DNA of 64,000 nt, taken from the NCBI GenBank assembly GCA_949987705.1, contig OX465282.1:92244070-92308069 (forward strand), read 5' to 3'. A program made the position numbers and the translations under genes. Shown one piece after another: positions 34,013-45,668 of the stretch. Origin of the DNA: Thereva unica. Taxonomy: Eukaryota; Arthropoda; Insecta; Diptera; Therevidae. Position 1 is the stretch's first letter. Every line of letters starts with the position of its first letter. The notes under the pieces are model-generated. The model saw only the letters and a program-made list of their open reading frames with translations. It was not told where the DNA came from and did not search any database.

Positions 34013-34635
34013 TATATGTTTTTCTTAAAAATTTCGTTTTTGTTTTATAAAAGCAAACTTCTAAATATTCTAATTAAATTAAAAACTAGCGATTTCTTTA
34101 TTTTCCAAAAGCAATCATGCAAAAAATATACTTCAAAACTACAAAACTACTACTTATCTTAATGGAGCTGAGTATCCTCCAATATGTAGCTCTGAATTCA
34201 CCTCTGTCTTATCGAATATCCGACGAAATGAATCTTCTAAAACACACTAAAATTAATTTATTTTTATTTTATAATAACTTATTACTCACAAAACACAAAT
34301 ATATTATTAAATATATACTATATATATTATTAAAAACATCGGGGTCGGGTGCGATCAGGCGAACATAACCTAAAAAATAATTTTACACTTCTCTTAAAAA
34401 TAAAATAATAAAATCTTTATAATAAAATATAAAAAACACTTAAACTTTTTATACATACACTTCACTATAATACACCACTTTGTTTTTAATGCTTTTTCTG
34501 GAATTATTAATCCGCCGAAATAATTCCCGCCTCTATAAGCAAATTTTTCCGCCACTTTGACGTTTACGCCGGACCATATCTTAACACATACACAAGAGAT
34601 TACATGGCTTTTATTATAGAAGGTTATGGCGCATC

Positions 34636-35577
34636 CCTTCCCAAATTATTTTGTTGAGTTTTTTCTGCGTTTGTTGCTGTTTTAACTAAAAAGCGGGGAA
34701 ATGATAGAACAATATTTATAAAATTTGGCAATGCGCAGAACTGTTTTTGTGTCACGGAAAATTAAAATATTAAAATTGCTAATAAGACTTTTTGGGAGTT
34801 TAGATGATATAAAAAATTAAGAATTGTAAAAAGATTGGAAAATTTTTAATTTTTAAAGATTAATGTGTATTTAAATTATCAACTTTACGAAAAAAAGTTA
34901 TATTACATTTCTAGTTCTAAATCCGTCCAAAAATATTACAAAATTGTTAAAATTTTAATTTTCGTTTTGTTATAAAATAACTGTTTATAATAATACTTAT
35001 ATCCCTTATGGTACCAGGATATAGGTTGGCAACTAAACGTTTCCTAGCACAATTATAAAAATACTATCCTAATATAGAAAATTTATCCTGTGACGCGATG
35101 ACGCGGTCGAAAGTTCCTTTGCTGCCTGCTCTAATAGTGGAACCAGGTGGTTTATTTATTAAATTTACACTTTATATCAAAAACAAAAATGTTTCCACTT
35201 TGTTTGAAACTCCTAATTTTTCAATTTTTTTGGGAGTTACTTGGAATATTTGACATTTTTGTTAGTTGCATCGTATTCATGCATTTTAACCACATTTTTC
35301 TTTGAACTGGCCTGATGTTTTGAACACAACTTGGGAGCCGTGACACCACTTGCTGTCAAAATTTGGGGGACTCGTTCCCAAAGCTCTTACTGGAACAAAA
35401 ATACATCTAGTCCAATCTATCGAACTTACTTTACAAAATTTTCCAAGATCCAACGTTCAAAAACAAATATCTCTTAAATGGACAGGCGAAGTGGATAGAA
35501 TGAACTTTATTCTCCGACGACAAGATCGACAATGATTTACAAAAACGGAATTACTGGCTGGGAGGCTTTATCTTCTT
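34636..35577. other. No gene recognised
   Basis: Sequence between the P-type element and LINE copy A2. AT-rich, with the short frame 35350-35535 plus lacking motifs. Confidence 0.45.
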
Positions 35578-37807
35578 TCTTCTTCTTTGATCCGTTAGCT
35601 GGCGGTCCGAGCGGGACGTCCCCGCAACGGATACGCTGCTGTCGGTGCCGCTGGGTCCCGAACTCTATTCACGATTCGCTTCCATTCTTCTCGGTTTTTG
35701 GCGGTGTCTCGAGCCTCGGTAACTGATAATCGTTGATTCTTTAAGTCACCCTCGATATTCTTCAACCAGGTTTTCTTCGGTGCCGATCGCTGTATTCTCC
35801 AGTCTGCAGGACGGTCTCGCCAGAGAAGTTTACGTGGCAAGCGGTTATCATCCATTCGGCAAACATGTCCAAACCACCGTAGTCGACGTTTTTGCATTTC
35901 TTCTTCGATCAGTGTTTGCTGATCGCATCTTTGTCTGACAACCTCGTTTCGAAGGCGATCACGGAGTGAGACACGGAGGATCTGCCTCAAACATCGCATT
36001 TGGAAGACCTCGAGCTTCTTAACGTCCGGTTTGAGCAGTGTCCACGTTTCAGATCCATAAAGAAGAATCGGAAGAATCAACGTTCGGTAAAGACGTAGTT
36101 TTGTTTTGATGGAGATATTTGCTCGTTTCCATATGCACCACTTGAGCGAGGCGAATGTTGCTGTTGCCTGGCCGATACGGCTGTGAACGTCGGCCGTCGA
36201 TGCTACTTTCGTTTCCTCAACCAATGATCCCAAATATTTGAACCTTGGAACCTGTTCGATTTGGGTTCCATCGAGGTGAACACTGGCTCTTGATCCATCC
36301 GTTGTGAGCACTTTGGTCTTTTCCGCATTGATTTTTAACCCGTATGATTGGGCGATGCGGGAAATATCGTATAAGATGTCCGTTGCTTCGGCATCCGTGT
36401 CGGCGAAAACAGCGCTATCGTCGGCGAACATTAAGTCTGTTACGAAGTTGTTGTCGTCGTATTGAACTCCGAGTCGTCCATCGAATGCTTCACGCATAAT
36501 CGCGTCGATCACAACGTTGAAGAGAAGTGGCGAAGCGACGTCTCCCTGTCGGACACCCGTCTGAATCGGGAACTCCTCGGATAAGTCGTTTCGAATACGA
36601 ACGCTGCTGGTTGAGCCATCGTACGAAGCTTGGAGAAGTTGGATGATTCTCAATGGCACGTGTTCGGTTACCAAGGCTCTCCACAAGCTGTTCCAATCGA
36701 TGCAATCGAAAGCGGATTTGAAATCGATGAAAACGACGACAATTCGTTTGCCGCAACGAATTCTTTCTTCCATTAACTGACGGAGGGCGAATATTTGATC
36801 AATGCATCCTCGATGTGGTCTAAATCCCGCTTGTTCCTCCCGACTCGTTTGCTCTCGATGTTTCTGTAGCCTCGATTGTATTATTTTCGTAAATACTTTA
36901 CCGACGATCGAAAGAAGGCTAATACCGCGATAAGTCTTGCATTCCCGACTGTCGCCTTTCTTCAAAATTGGGACAACGATCGCTTTCTTCCATACCGAAG
37001 GGACACGATCCGAATGCCATATGTGTGTTATGAGGACATGAAGTCGTTGTGATAAGACATCACCTCCAGCTTTGATCATCTCGGCGGTTACTTGGTCTAT
37101 TCCCGGCGCTTTTCCATTTTTCAGCGATTTTATTGCTGTCTTCACCTCGATAATTGTTGGTTCGGTATCGAGAAACTGATTCATCGGCTGTTCGATAATC
37201 GGTGGTTCGGGTGCTGGACCTTGCGGCGGATCGTGGTTATACAGCTGGTGGAAGAATGCTCTCCACCGCTCCAGGCGTTCATGGGCAGAAGTCACAAAAG
37301 TTCCATCCGATTTTTTGATGTTGTCGTTTGTTGATGTTGTTTTGCCGCCTAACCGGCGGATTGTCTGGTACAGCGTCCGGTACTCGTGCCTCGACGCCGC
37401 TTTTTCCATGTCGGCCTTTTTCCATGTCGGCTTTTCCAGTACGCTTCTCGTTCCAATTTCATTTTCTGCCGAACTTCTTTGTTCAATCTTCGGTATTCCT
37501 CAAAGTCGACGTGTTTCATGCGCTTCCGCTGATCGACGAGGTCCAGACAGCTGTGCGAGATCCATGGCTGCGTCCGTTTACGGATAGTTGGACACAACTC
37601 CATTGCACACTCCACAATAGACTCCGACAATTGCCTTTCTTCTACATCGATATCGTCCGAATTTGTTGGATAATGCCATTTGAAACTCTCGCCCGATGGC
37701 CGGGTCCCGTAGGCACGCCCAATTTTTCTTGGCTGGTGGTGGCTCCGTTTTCTTCGCTCTTTGCAATCGCATCTGCAATTTCGCTCGAACAAGATAATGG
37801 TCCGATC
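35578..37807 (-). mobile_element. RTE-like retrotransposon, copy A2 (5'-truncated)
   Basis: Nearly identical to A1 across the RT and the 3' end; the tail is GAAGAAGAAAGAAG. Homology to A1 stops at about 37807, inside the endonuclease domain (A1 position about 3136), so the 5' truncation is more severe. Flanking duplication not resolved. Confidence 0.85.
35595..37807 (-). pseudogene. LINE A2 endonuclease-RT, two frameshifts
   Basis: The RT portion from 37409 to 35595 (604 codons, FADDSA intact) is open. Upstream, TTTTTCCATGTCGGC is partly duplicated near 37405-37435, a net gain of 8 bases relative to A1, which shifts the frame. A second change is a 17-base loss near 37660 (CGTCCGAATTTG here, CGTCCGGTATTGCG...GAATTTG in A1). 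At the site of the A1 stop this copy codes serine (TCG). The two copies thus have independent defects, and together show the ancestral frame was continuous. Confidence 0.85.
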
Positions 37808-38889
37808 GGGACTTTATATTGTACCAAACCTCCTAGCAGTATTACAGTTGGCAACTATGAATATGAATTGAGCAATTATTTAATATAAATTGAGCAAATT
37901 GAATTTAAAATATTAACGATTTTTTTACAAGTGTAGAAAAGTGATGCGAATTCAAACATTAATCAAGTAAAGCGTAACAAATATTCAATGTATGAAGTCT
38001 TAAACTAGTTCTCCTCCAACACCACCGTAGGCGCATTTTTAAACGTAGGCACAATCCACGATTTGTTGTGATCAAACAAGCACAACTATATTTGCATATA
38101 CGGCAAGAACAAAGAGGATAAGAGGGAAATATGGAGGGCATACAGTACACCAAGCTATTTATTAATCGTTATTAGCAATGTTTCTGTCTTTTCTGGTATA
38201 GCACTTTTGCATAGGTTTTGATTTAATGGAATTTCTTGCGACCGTTCACTAAACCCCTTCCCAAAAATTTTGATATGAGCTTCACCCAAATCAAAAAGAA
38301 GTTGTGAAGGCGAATGTAAGGCCCCGGATTAGTATACTGTTTATGTAATTTTTACTATTTAAAAGGGACTCATTTTTAAGTCCAAGCCATTCTCCTTGTT
38401 CTAATAAATATTATTGCAATTGTTACAATGCCCAACCTTTGTTTTGAATAGGTATATATTAGTTTATAGAAGCCTCATCTGAGAAATTATTTTTTAACAC
38501 TATTTCTACCACGATTTTGTGTGTACCTATTTTGACCAAACGGTGTCTTTTCAATCTTTGTAACAAGAAAAAACAGTAATCATAAAAACAGCACTGTAAT
38601 AAAACTTTTTCCTTATTTAATATCACAGTTTTTACAAATCAATGGTTGCTCTACTAAGCATTTTCCCCACGCATTCTTTGCAAAGTGTCTTTTGACACAT
38701 CTTGGTAGAAATAGTGCTTAAACAACGGTATCAAGTGCCTCTTCTAAATACCAGTACTTTCATTAGAATTTTCATTATCAACTTAAAAAGAAAGTAAGTC
38801 CTTGACAAGAACACCCGCTACGTTTGTTTAACATTGATTATAATTCACAGCATCTAACAAAGTAAAATCTTCATCTTCATTGCAATTAG
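37808..38889. other. No gene recognised
   Basis: AT-rich sequence with only short frames (37959-38153 minus). No repeats or terminal structures noticed. Confidence 0.45.
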
Positions 38890-39860
38890 AAATGTCATTC
38901 GGCTGGAAAATTTTAAATGACATTATCTGCGATAAGGATTTAAACGTCCGGACCACTGTCCTTATAGGTCTGGTCTATAATGGACTCCGACCGGCTTGTC
39001 CTTTTCAACTTAGTGTTGGAGAAAATAATCCAGGGGTGACATTAAAGGGCAGAATCCTCCACAAATACTGATGGCTTATGACACTGACATCATCGGAAGA
39101 CCATCAAGAACAGTACAAGTAGCTTTCACCCTTTCACCCAGATTGAACCGGCGGCACGAAAGCTGGGACTGCAAATCAACGAAAGCTAAACAAAGTATAT
39201 GGTGGCCTCGTCTACAAGAACACCTTACATTGGTCCCACAATCAAGGTAGAGGAATACGATTTTGAAGTGGTTAAAGTATTTACCTACCTTGAGTCAATA
39301 GTAGCAGCCGACTATAGCATGGTACTAGAAATACTGGCATGGCTTCTAAAAGCCAACAAAACCTACTGCAGTCTGTCAAGGCTTTTCAAATCCATTAGAT
39401 AGGACATGTAATGGGAATGCCTGCAGAAGTGCCCAAACTTCCTGTTCCTCCAAAGGCCAGAGCGAATAGGGTTACAACACCTAGGAAGAGATATAAAGGT
39501 GACATAAAAATGAACTTACTCACAATTGGGTTACCAACCAGAACACAGAGATACAGGACCGAGATCATTGAACGAAAGTTCTTGAGGAGGCCTAAGCTCA
39601 CAGACGGCTGTAGTGCCAAAGATGATGGAGATAAAGGACGATTCCGAATATTTTACAACGAGATCTACGAGCGTTATAGCGACATAGATGTTGTGGAGAA
39701 AACAAAGCGCGGTAGGTCCCGGTGGACAGGGTATCTAGCTCTTATGAGTGAAGATGGACAGGATCGGAAAGTTCTCTACGGTAAGATCTATGAGGGCGAC
39801 AGCGAGGGAAACCCAACGTTCGCTGGAAGGATGGCTGGATAGAATCGGGATTGGTGGCGA
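38890..39860 (+). pseudogene. Non-LTR reverse transcriptase fragment, element C
   Basis: Degenerate plus-strand frames give the RT core and C-terminus in order. A GLRxACPFQLSVGEN region stands for the usual RQGDxLxxxLFNL.LE. LMAYDTDIIGRP corresponds to the YADDxDIIGR box with the second aspartate altered. VEEYDFEVVKVFTYLESIV corresponds to the VxxFxYLGSxV block, and RGRSRWTGYLALMSED resembles the RLRWxGHxxRM tail. Stops and shifts separate the pieces. It is a different family from A and B and resembles element D at 44.6-45.7 kb. Confidence 0.65.
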
Positions 39861-40079
39861 GAATAGTTGCGAGAGGGCGGGACGGTAAAGCGATTGTAGA
39901 GCCGTTAAATAAGAAGAAGTCATTAATGGATGGACGCATACATCGCATAAATCGTATTCACTTAACGACCTCGTATTAACCACATATGAAAGACCATCTA
40001 CCAGAGAAAGTCATAAGCTTCAACCAATTCAATTTACAGGACCATATCAAATCAAAAATGTTTTGGTAACGACCTGCTG

Positions 40080-40663
40080 CTGATGAGCTTGCTAGACAGG
40101 GAAACGAAATGGAAAGCACACCCACTTAACCCGGATGGGAATGCCCTTGCCTCCTAGCCTCCTACAAACAAGCTGTGAGGAAAGTCAGCTTGGCTCGAGC
40201 TGGGTTGAATTGGATCACAGCAACGGTGTGCCGCACTCTTCAGGCAATGTGGCCAACTTTGGACGCAAAGCGTTCAACATATCTTGTTCAGTTGAACCAA
40301 AAAGGAGATAAGCCATATAGTAAAGGTGCTGACCGGTCACTGTACCTTTGCCCCGCACGCCGAAAGATTAGAACTTCCTCACAACGACTTATGAAGAAGT
40401 TGTGGTAATGAAGAAGAAGAAGAAACTGTCTCCCATATTCTCTGTACATGTCCCGCCCTCGGAAGAAAAAGAGGACCTTCCTTGGCTCACCCTTCCTTGA
40501 TGGATTAAGCGAGCTGCAAAATATTGGTGCTCCTAACCTCTGTCGCTTTATCAAAAGCTCAAAATGGCTTAAAATGGCCTGAACTTTGTTCCAACACTAC
40601 ATAGGATGGCATCATAATGTGCCCAATGTCGGGCCTAAATGGGCAGCCATTTCAACCTAACCT
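40080..40663 (+). mobile_element. 5'-truncated jockey/LOA-like LINE tail with 12-bp TSD
   Basis: AACGACCTGCTG occurs at 40068-40079 and again at 40664-40675, directly flanking the insert. The insert begins inside RNase H (ADELARQGN), continues with VSLARAGLNWITATVCRTL and MWPTLDAKRS, then HNDL, EEEEETVSHILCTCPALGRK and PFLDGLSELQNI, the conserved C-terminus of jockey/LOA/R1-type ORF2. It ends with a 3' UTR finishing TTCAACCTAACCTA. Several frameshifts and stops make it non-functional; 5' truncation plus TSD shows insertion by target-primed reverse transcription. Confidence 0.85.
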
Positions 40664-40675
40664 AACGACCTGCTG

Positions 40676-41754
40676 GGTGACCTTGAAGGGCATATTGCAA
40701 ATTATAAAAAGACAGCTATATTTATGTTTGGGACAAGGAACTTGAAACCGTGGTGTTCGGCGTCACTTGAACTGGATGCAAGAGGGAGCGATGACAAATT
40801 AGAAACTGAAGATAAATTCGAGGACCACTTCAGTGCCGGGATGGCGAGCGCTGTCTCCAAACAAGAAGACAACTTACTTTGTATGAATCATCGTTGCTGG
40901 TTGGTCAGCTGATGGGATTCATCAAATAATAAAACTGGTTTCGCAATTTTTGCAATTAGGTTTGATAGTAAGTTAGTTAGTCATCTTTGGCCCTGGTTTT
41001 AAAAATCCGCACCATATAATTGTAGGTCTTTGTCGGTTAAAAATGTATGCTACAATAGTTTCCTTCCATTTCTTGTAAACATTTAATGAAGTTTAATTTT
41101 TATAAAAACTATATATCTCAAAAATCAATAGTTTTCGAGCTAATCATGAAAAACTAAATTTTATCCCTTACCACACCAGGTGAAATTTACATTACATAGC
41201 CTGTCGTACATCATAACAAAGATGCTCACAACAATTCTACTTTATCAGTTATAAATAAAATCAAATTAAGTACTCTCACATTTTACAATAATAACGATAA
41301 AAAGCCAATATCCCCGAGAATATTCCTAGGTTAAACCAGAAAGGTAGATTTCTTATGCTATCCACCAAAATTTAATTTTGTTCATGGGCAGAAAACTTTG
41401 TTTTTTTCTTCGTACGTGCATAAATGAAAAAAAAACACTCATAGCAGACGTCCGGGACTAGAAAAAACTTCCCCTCCTTTCGAATTTCCCTTACCGCACC
41501 GGAATGCTCCTATCAACTTCCTCCATAATAATATGCTGGCACATTATTTATATGTGTGTAAGGTAAGACCCTCTGCCCGGCGCTTGTTGCTGCGCCAACG
41601 AAGTCGTGAGAAAAAGTTAAATTGGACAGAATTTTCTCTCTTCAAATTTGATATTGTCTCTCACAAAAAGCTTGCCAAAAGCTTACTTCAAAATAATTTG
41701 ATAACACATTTTGTTCTTCGTTGTTCCCTCTGTATATTAAGTACTCTGTGCTTA
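40676..41754. other. No gene recognised
   Basis: Frames 40724-40912 and 41533-41757 lack known motifs. The first 250 bases may be the older host of the LINE insertion above. Mostly AT-rich afterwards. Confidence 0.4.
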
Positions 41755-41756
41755 TA

Positions 41757-43459
41757 GTACAGTCAATCTGTAAGTGAGCCTCCGAAAAATAACATACCGA
41801 AATTTGACTTGATGAATCGTTAGGGGGCATGTAATGAAGTTAATGTCAAATTTCCGAAGTCCCCCCTCTCCCTGTTTTTGATAAAATCCAAAAAGTGGGT
41901 CCAAATTTCGAAATGCGTTTTTCTCAAAATCTATGGGTTTTGGTGAAAAGTTTATTTAACAAAAAATGTAGAGGACATTGTTAACTACATTTTATGTCAT
42001 TGAAGTGGCGTCATCCTATTTGAAAAAAAAGGTAGGTGGCGCTGAAGCATCAAAAAAGTGTTTGTTTGCTATTTTCGTTAAAAAAAAGTAGTTTTTTGCA
42101 ATGATGTAAATGTGAAAGTTGTTCGTCACAAAATCGGCTACAACTTTTATTTAAACTATTTTTTTTATAAAACTTACCGTTTTCGAGTTGGAGCTTGCCG
42201 ATGTACAAATTAATTTAATAATTATATTTTGTAGTACGTCGGGCCCTCTTTATCCTTGGTTGGTCTGGGGAATTGCTTCTGATTTCTTCGGTAGATGTTA
42301 TATTCCCGATTCTGCGTCTACTTCTTCTCTGTGGTCATCATTGTTGCTGCTTGTCTTCGGTTGCCAGTGAACAGACTTGTGAAGGAAAATCCAAGTCATG
42401 ATCTTCAAAGAAAATTGTATCTTCTTCAATGGGTGGTGTGTTGCTACAATTTTCTCCGCTACAGTGTTTACAAGCAATCGAGCAGTGGAGACCCGCCTTC
42501 TAACATCCACAAGCTCATCCACAATTGCTCGTATTACAACTACAGGAGATAAAATTCATGAGCTCTTCTGGCGCTGGGTCCATCACTATCATTATTGGAT
42601 CCAGTCCTCGAGAAGTTTCCTTATATCTCGACTTCTGCAAAACAAATATCTTTTCGAGCCTTCCGATTTTTGACCAGCCGCAGTCGCAGCACAACGCTTA
42701 TCTCCATAACGCTTATGGCACCGGATGTGAACCTCGACAGGGATGCTTTCATCTTCAAGCAATTTTAGGATGGCAGAATCACCTCTGATTTTGCTTGCTT
42801 TTATTAATGACTGTCGAGCTTTTGCCCCACGGTGCTCTTACATTTACAACACTTGTCTCACAAACAAAACAGACACTCATTTTAAGGGAGCAAAGTTTGG
42901 ACGCCTTTACTCTCCGAAATTTACATAGCAACTGAAAAATGTACGTGTCGTAGTGGATTAGACAGATGTTAGAAACCGGTCTTTTGTCCAAACTATGCCT
43001 ACTTGCCGGGCGAAAGTAACAAAAGAACCGTTAACTGCGCTGCGTTGCATCTTTTCGCCTACTAGCCGATTTTGTGACGAACAACTTTCACATTTACATT
43101 ATTGCAAAAAAAACTACTTTTTTTAACGAAAATAGCAAACAAACACTTTTTTGATGCTTCAGCGCCACCTACCTTTTGTATTTCAAATCGGATGACGTCA
43201 CTTCAACGACATAAAATGTAGTTAACAATGTCCTCTACATTTTTTGTTAAATAAACTTTTCACCAAAACCCATAGATTTTGAGACAAACGCATTTCGAAA
43301 TTTGGACCCACTTTTTGGATTTTCTCAAAAACAGGGGGAGGGGGGACTTCGGAAATTTGACATTAACTTCATACATGCCCCCCTAACGATTCATCAAGTC
43401 AAATTTCGGTATGTCGTTTTTCTGAGACTCCCTATTTTTTCGTGACAGATTGACTGTAC
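41757..43459. mobile_element. Tc1/mariner-like element with about 400-bp terminal inverted repeats
   Basis: Termini GTACAGTCAATCTGT and ACAGATTGACTGTAC are flanked by TA (41755-41756, 43460-43461). The arms remain complementary for about 400 bases each (41757-42150 and 43065-43459) with scattered differences and short indels. They meet at CACAAAATCGGCTA on the left and the inverted GCCGATTTTGTG on the right. The 900-base interior carries a decayed minus-strand protein. A TA duplication fits Tc1/mariner; very long arms are unusual. Confidence 0.8.
42590..42880 (-). pseudogene. Decayed zinc-binding-type protein in the long-TIR element
   Basis: From 42880 the minus strand reads MSVCFVCETS, and after a one-base shift near 42825 it reads ARQSLIKASKIRGDSA, LLEDESIPVEVHIRCHKRYG and KRYLFCRSRDIRKLLEDW, then stops. 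The pattern C-x2-C ... H-x2-C(H)-x2-Y looks like the N-terminal metal-binding module found in many uncharacterised arthropod and cnidarian mobile-element proteins. A further open piece (42522-42298, DVRRRVSTARLLVNTVAEK) may be its continuation. Function unknown. Confidence 0.45.
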
Positions 43460-43461
43460 TA

Positions 43462-44029
43462 TTAGTTGGGTGGGGGATCGTATTGGTAAAACGACACTCA
43501 CGTTTGAAAATATTAAGTTTTCAGTTGCAGTTCGGCGCCGATATTACTCACATATCCACGCCTCCCTTTTCCATCCAGGCGCAAGATCCTTAGTGTAGGC
43601 CTTATACGGAAATTCACGCGGGGTCCACATGGGGCAGTCGGGCTAGGCTCATAGGGGTCCTATCGGCACCCCCTCCCAAAATATTAGTCGGGCATAACCC
43701 CATAACCAAAGAATTTAAAACCATTTTGACTCACCAGATAGCTAGTAACTCAATAGACCGATTAACTTTTTACATTTTATCGGTTATATGTCGGCGTGCT
43801 CCCCCACAATGATTATGCTCCGCCGCCACTGTAATAAAATAAAAAGTAGAAAATAAAAAATATAGTTTAAGAAACTTAAATATACACTTTTATTTTATAA
43901 AATGAACTAAAAAGTTAAAAATAATTTTGAATGAAAAGTTTTTATTGCTCCAGCCAGTATATGGAAACAACCTACCTTTCGAAATGTAAAAAAGCGTGGG
44001 GCGCTAGCAAAAAGTTCCAACATAGGTAA
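43462..44029. other. No gene; contains start of a 106-bp hairpin
   Basis: No recognised protein. A hairpin runs 43965-44070: AAACAACCTACCTTTCGAAA at the left is inverted at the right (TTTCGAAAGGTAGGTTGTTT), loop about 35 bases. The same AACAACCTACCTTTCGAAAT word lies at about 19500 in Helitron 2. Confidence 0.5.
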
Positions 44030-44049
44030 AGAGTCCAACGCTATTTTAC

Positions 44050-44560
44050 ATTTCGAAAGGTAGGTTGTTTGGCCAATTGCGATCAGGGCATTAGCAGAGG
44101 TTGCTGCAACTTTATTCACGTCAGGTCATACTATGTTTATGATACCGATCGAACAAGATTATACGCAAAATCCTGCGAAAATTTTTTAAAGCCACCACAA
44201 AGCTAAAGTTTTACAAGGGTGCATAATGGTTGTCTGGGAATGGGATACCATGGCAAATAAAGTATCTATTGAAGCCGTTAACAGAACACACCAAGATTTA
44301 AGAAGCAAAAACCAATTATTTTGGGGAGTAGCTGTTTTATTGGCACAGATTTCGAGCAAATGTTGCCAGTTGTCTCGATAGATATGCGGGCCGATGAAAT
44401 TAATGCACGACTAAACTAATCGCTCATTTAGCGACAGCTGAAAAATGTCATTTAAAACAAAATAGGAGAGCGTAATTAGAAAACTCAGAATTCAGTTCTA
44501 TTGCTTTCCACAATGGATATAGAAAATTTTATGAGATTAATGAGAATCATTACATTGAGC
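44050..44560 (+). pseudogene. Helitron PIF1-type helicase fragment
   Basis: The plus strand reads, with a shift, GVAVLLA then DFEQMLPVVSIDMRADEINA, equivalent to the GDFRQxLPV...ADEINA motif (Walker B and following helix) of Helitron helicases. Upstream words (AATCCTGCGAAA, CAAAACTTTAGC-like) parallel the minus strand of Helitron 2 between 19540 and 18960. Stops are frequent and no Helitron ends were found close by. Confidence 0.6.
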
Positions 44561-44989
44561 GGTGTTCTTTGAGAGTTCGTATTAAGGAACGCAACGCAGT
44601 CTGTAAAACTACTTGGATATGCGGATGACGTGATCATCGTGGGAAGGTCCTTCTTGGCAGCAAAAGAAGTCTATGTCGAATTTAGAGAGGCGGCAAAGGA
44701 CAAACACACAAATGATGCAAGAATCCGGAGCTGGAAGGTTTAGAATGGGAAGAAATATAACTATCGACGAACATAATCTAGAAGTAGTCGATAAAACAGT
44801 CTACCCTGGGTCTACAATTACAAAAAGAAACGATGAAAAGGAAGAAGTAACTAGAAGAATGCTAGTGGCTAATAGAGCCTTTTATGCCCAAAAACAAATC
44901 CTGCACTCAAGATTTGTACACAGGAAAACGAAACCCTCACTCTACAAAACAGTAATACGACCAGTAGTGTGCTATGGCAGCGAGACTTA

Positions 44990-45143
44990 AGACCCCCATA
45001 TCGGTCAAATTGGATGTACATCGAGGTGCGGATGTACAGCCAAAACTATCGATTGTGAGCCGGTCGGCCGATCAAATCTCGTGGCGAGCCTGGGTTTGAT
45101 GAAAATCTTTATGTACATCCAATTTGACCTTGTAGGGGGGCCT
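44990..45143. mobile_element. 154-bp MITE, TTA duplication
   Basis: Ends AGACCCCCATA and, inverted, AGGCCCCCCTAC lead into TCAAATTGGATGTACATC in inverted orientation. TTA flanks at 44987-44989 and 45144-45146. Interior GGTCGGCCGATCAAA. Same family and orientation as the next MITE. Confidence 0.85.
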
Positions 45144-45297
45144 TTAGACTATGACATAGAGGAACGAGCAACAGGTTTGAGAGAAAAGTTCTCAGATGAG
45201 GAATATGGCGAAGGAGATACAAGAGCGAGTTGTGTGAAATTTGTGACTACCCAGAACTCTCAACGATTATAAAAATCAACAGACTAAAGGCCCCCAT

Positions 45298-45442
45298 ACA
45301 CTGTCAAATTGGATGTACATCGAAGAGCGGATGTACAACCAAAACTATCGATTGTGGGCCGGTCGGCCGATCAAAACTCGTTGCGCTTATGGGTTTGATG
45401 AAAATCTGGATGTACATCCAATTTGACCGTGTATAGGGGCCC
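45298..45442. mobile_element. 145-bp MITE, TAA duplication, sister of the previous one
   Basis: Ends AGGCCCCCATACACTGTCAA and inverted GGGCCCCTATACACGGTCAA. TAA flanks at 45295-45297 and 45443-45445. Interior matches the first copy closely (ACTATCGATTGTG, CCGGTCGGCCGATCAAA). TWA duplications and GGCCCCC termini suggest PIF/Harbinger mobilisation. Confidence 0.85.
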
Positions 45443-45668
45443 TAAGGCTACCACCGGTCACGTAATCAGGATAGACGATTACCGTATTCCAAAACGGCTC
45501 ATGGTGGCAGAAATTTCGGTGAAAAGACCAGTAAGCAGACCTAGGAGGAGATGAATGGACTCTGTGATGGCAGACGCAGAGACAATGCTCAACATTAAGA
45601 ACTGGAGAACTGCCTCAAAGAACCGTCAAAATGCTCTAGAGGAGGCCAAGGCTCAATTTGGGCTGTAG

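Larger units (their letters stand above)
22487..34628 (-). mobile_element. 12.1 kb P-type transposon carrying host gene fragments
   Basis: The first 26 bases (22487-22512, CATAACCTTCTATAATAAAA then GCCATG) are exactly inverted at 34603-34628, and similarity continues to about 60 bp (GTGTATGT, ATGGTCCGG). GCGCATC is present immediately outside both ends (22480-22486, 34629-34635), with the next base ambiguous, close to the 8-bp duplication of P elements. The minus strand codes a complete THAP/P transposase (31283-34012). The left half carries EFL1-like and GNBP-like exon fragments on the plus strand, a large foldback and a nested gypsy element of 5179 bp plus its duplication. Without the gypsy element the unit would be about 7 kb. 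Confidence 0.8.
44590..45668 (+). pseudogene. Non-LTR RT C-terminal fragment, element D, with two MITEs
   Basis: LLGYADDVIIVGRS gives the catalytic Y-A-D-D. VDKTVYPGSTITKRN stands for the YLGS block, followed by MLVANRAFYAQKQIL, SLYKTVIRPVVCYGSET, then after the first MITE STIIKINRL, and after the second GHVIRIDDYRIPKRLM and NWRTASKNRQNALEEAKAQF with the terminal stop. Several shifts are present. Two sister MITEs (44990-45143 and 45298-45442) interrupt it. Confidence 0.7.

Noticed and set aside
37328..37888. 186-codon plus-strand frame
   Set aside because: Antisense of the LINE A2 endonuclease-RT; the corresponding A1 region is also open by shadow only.
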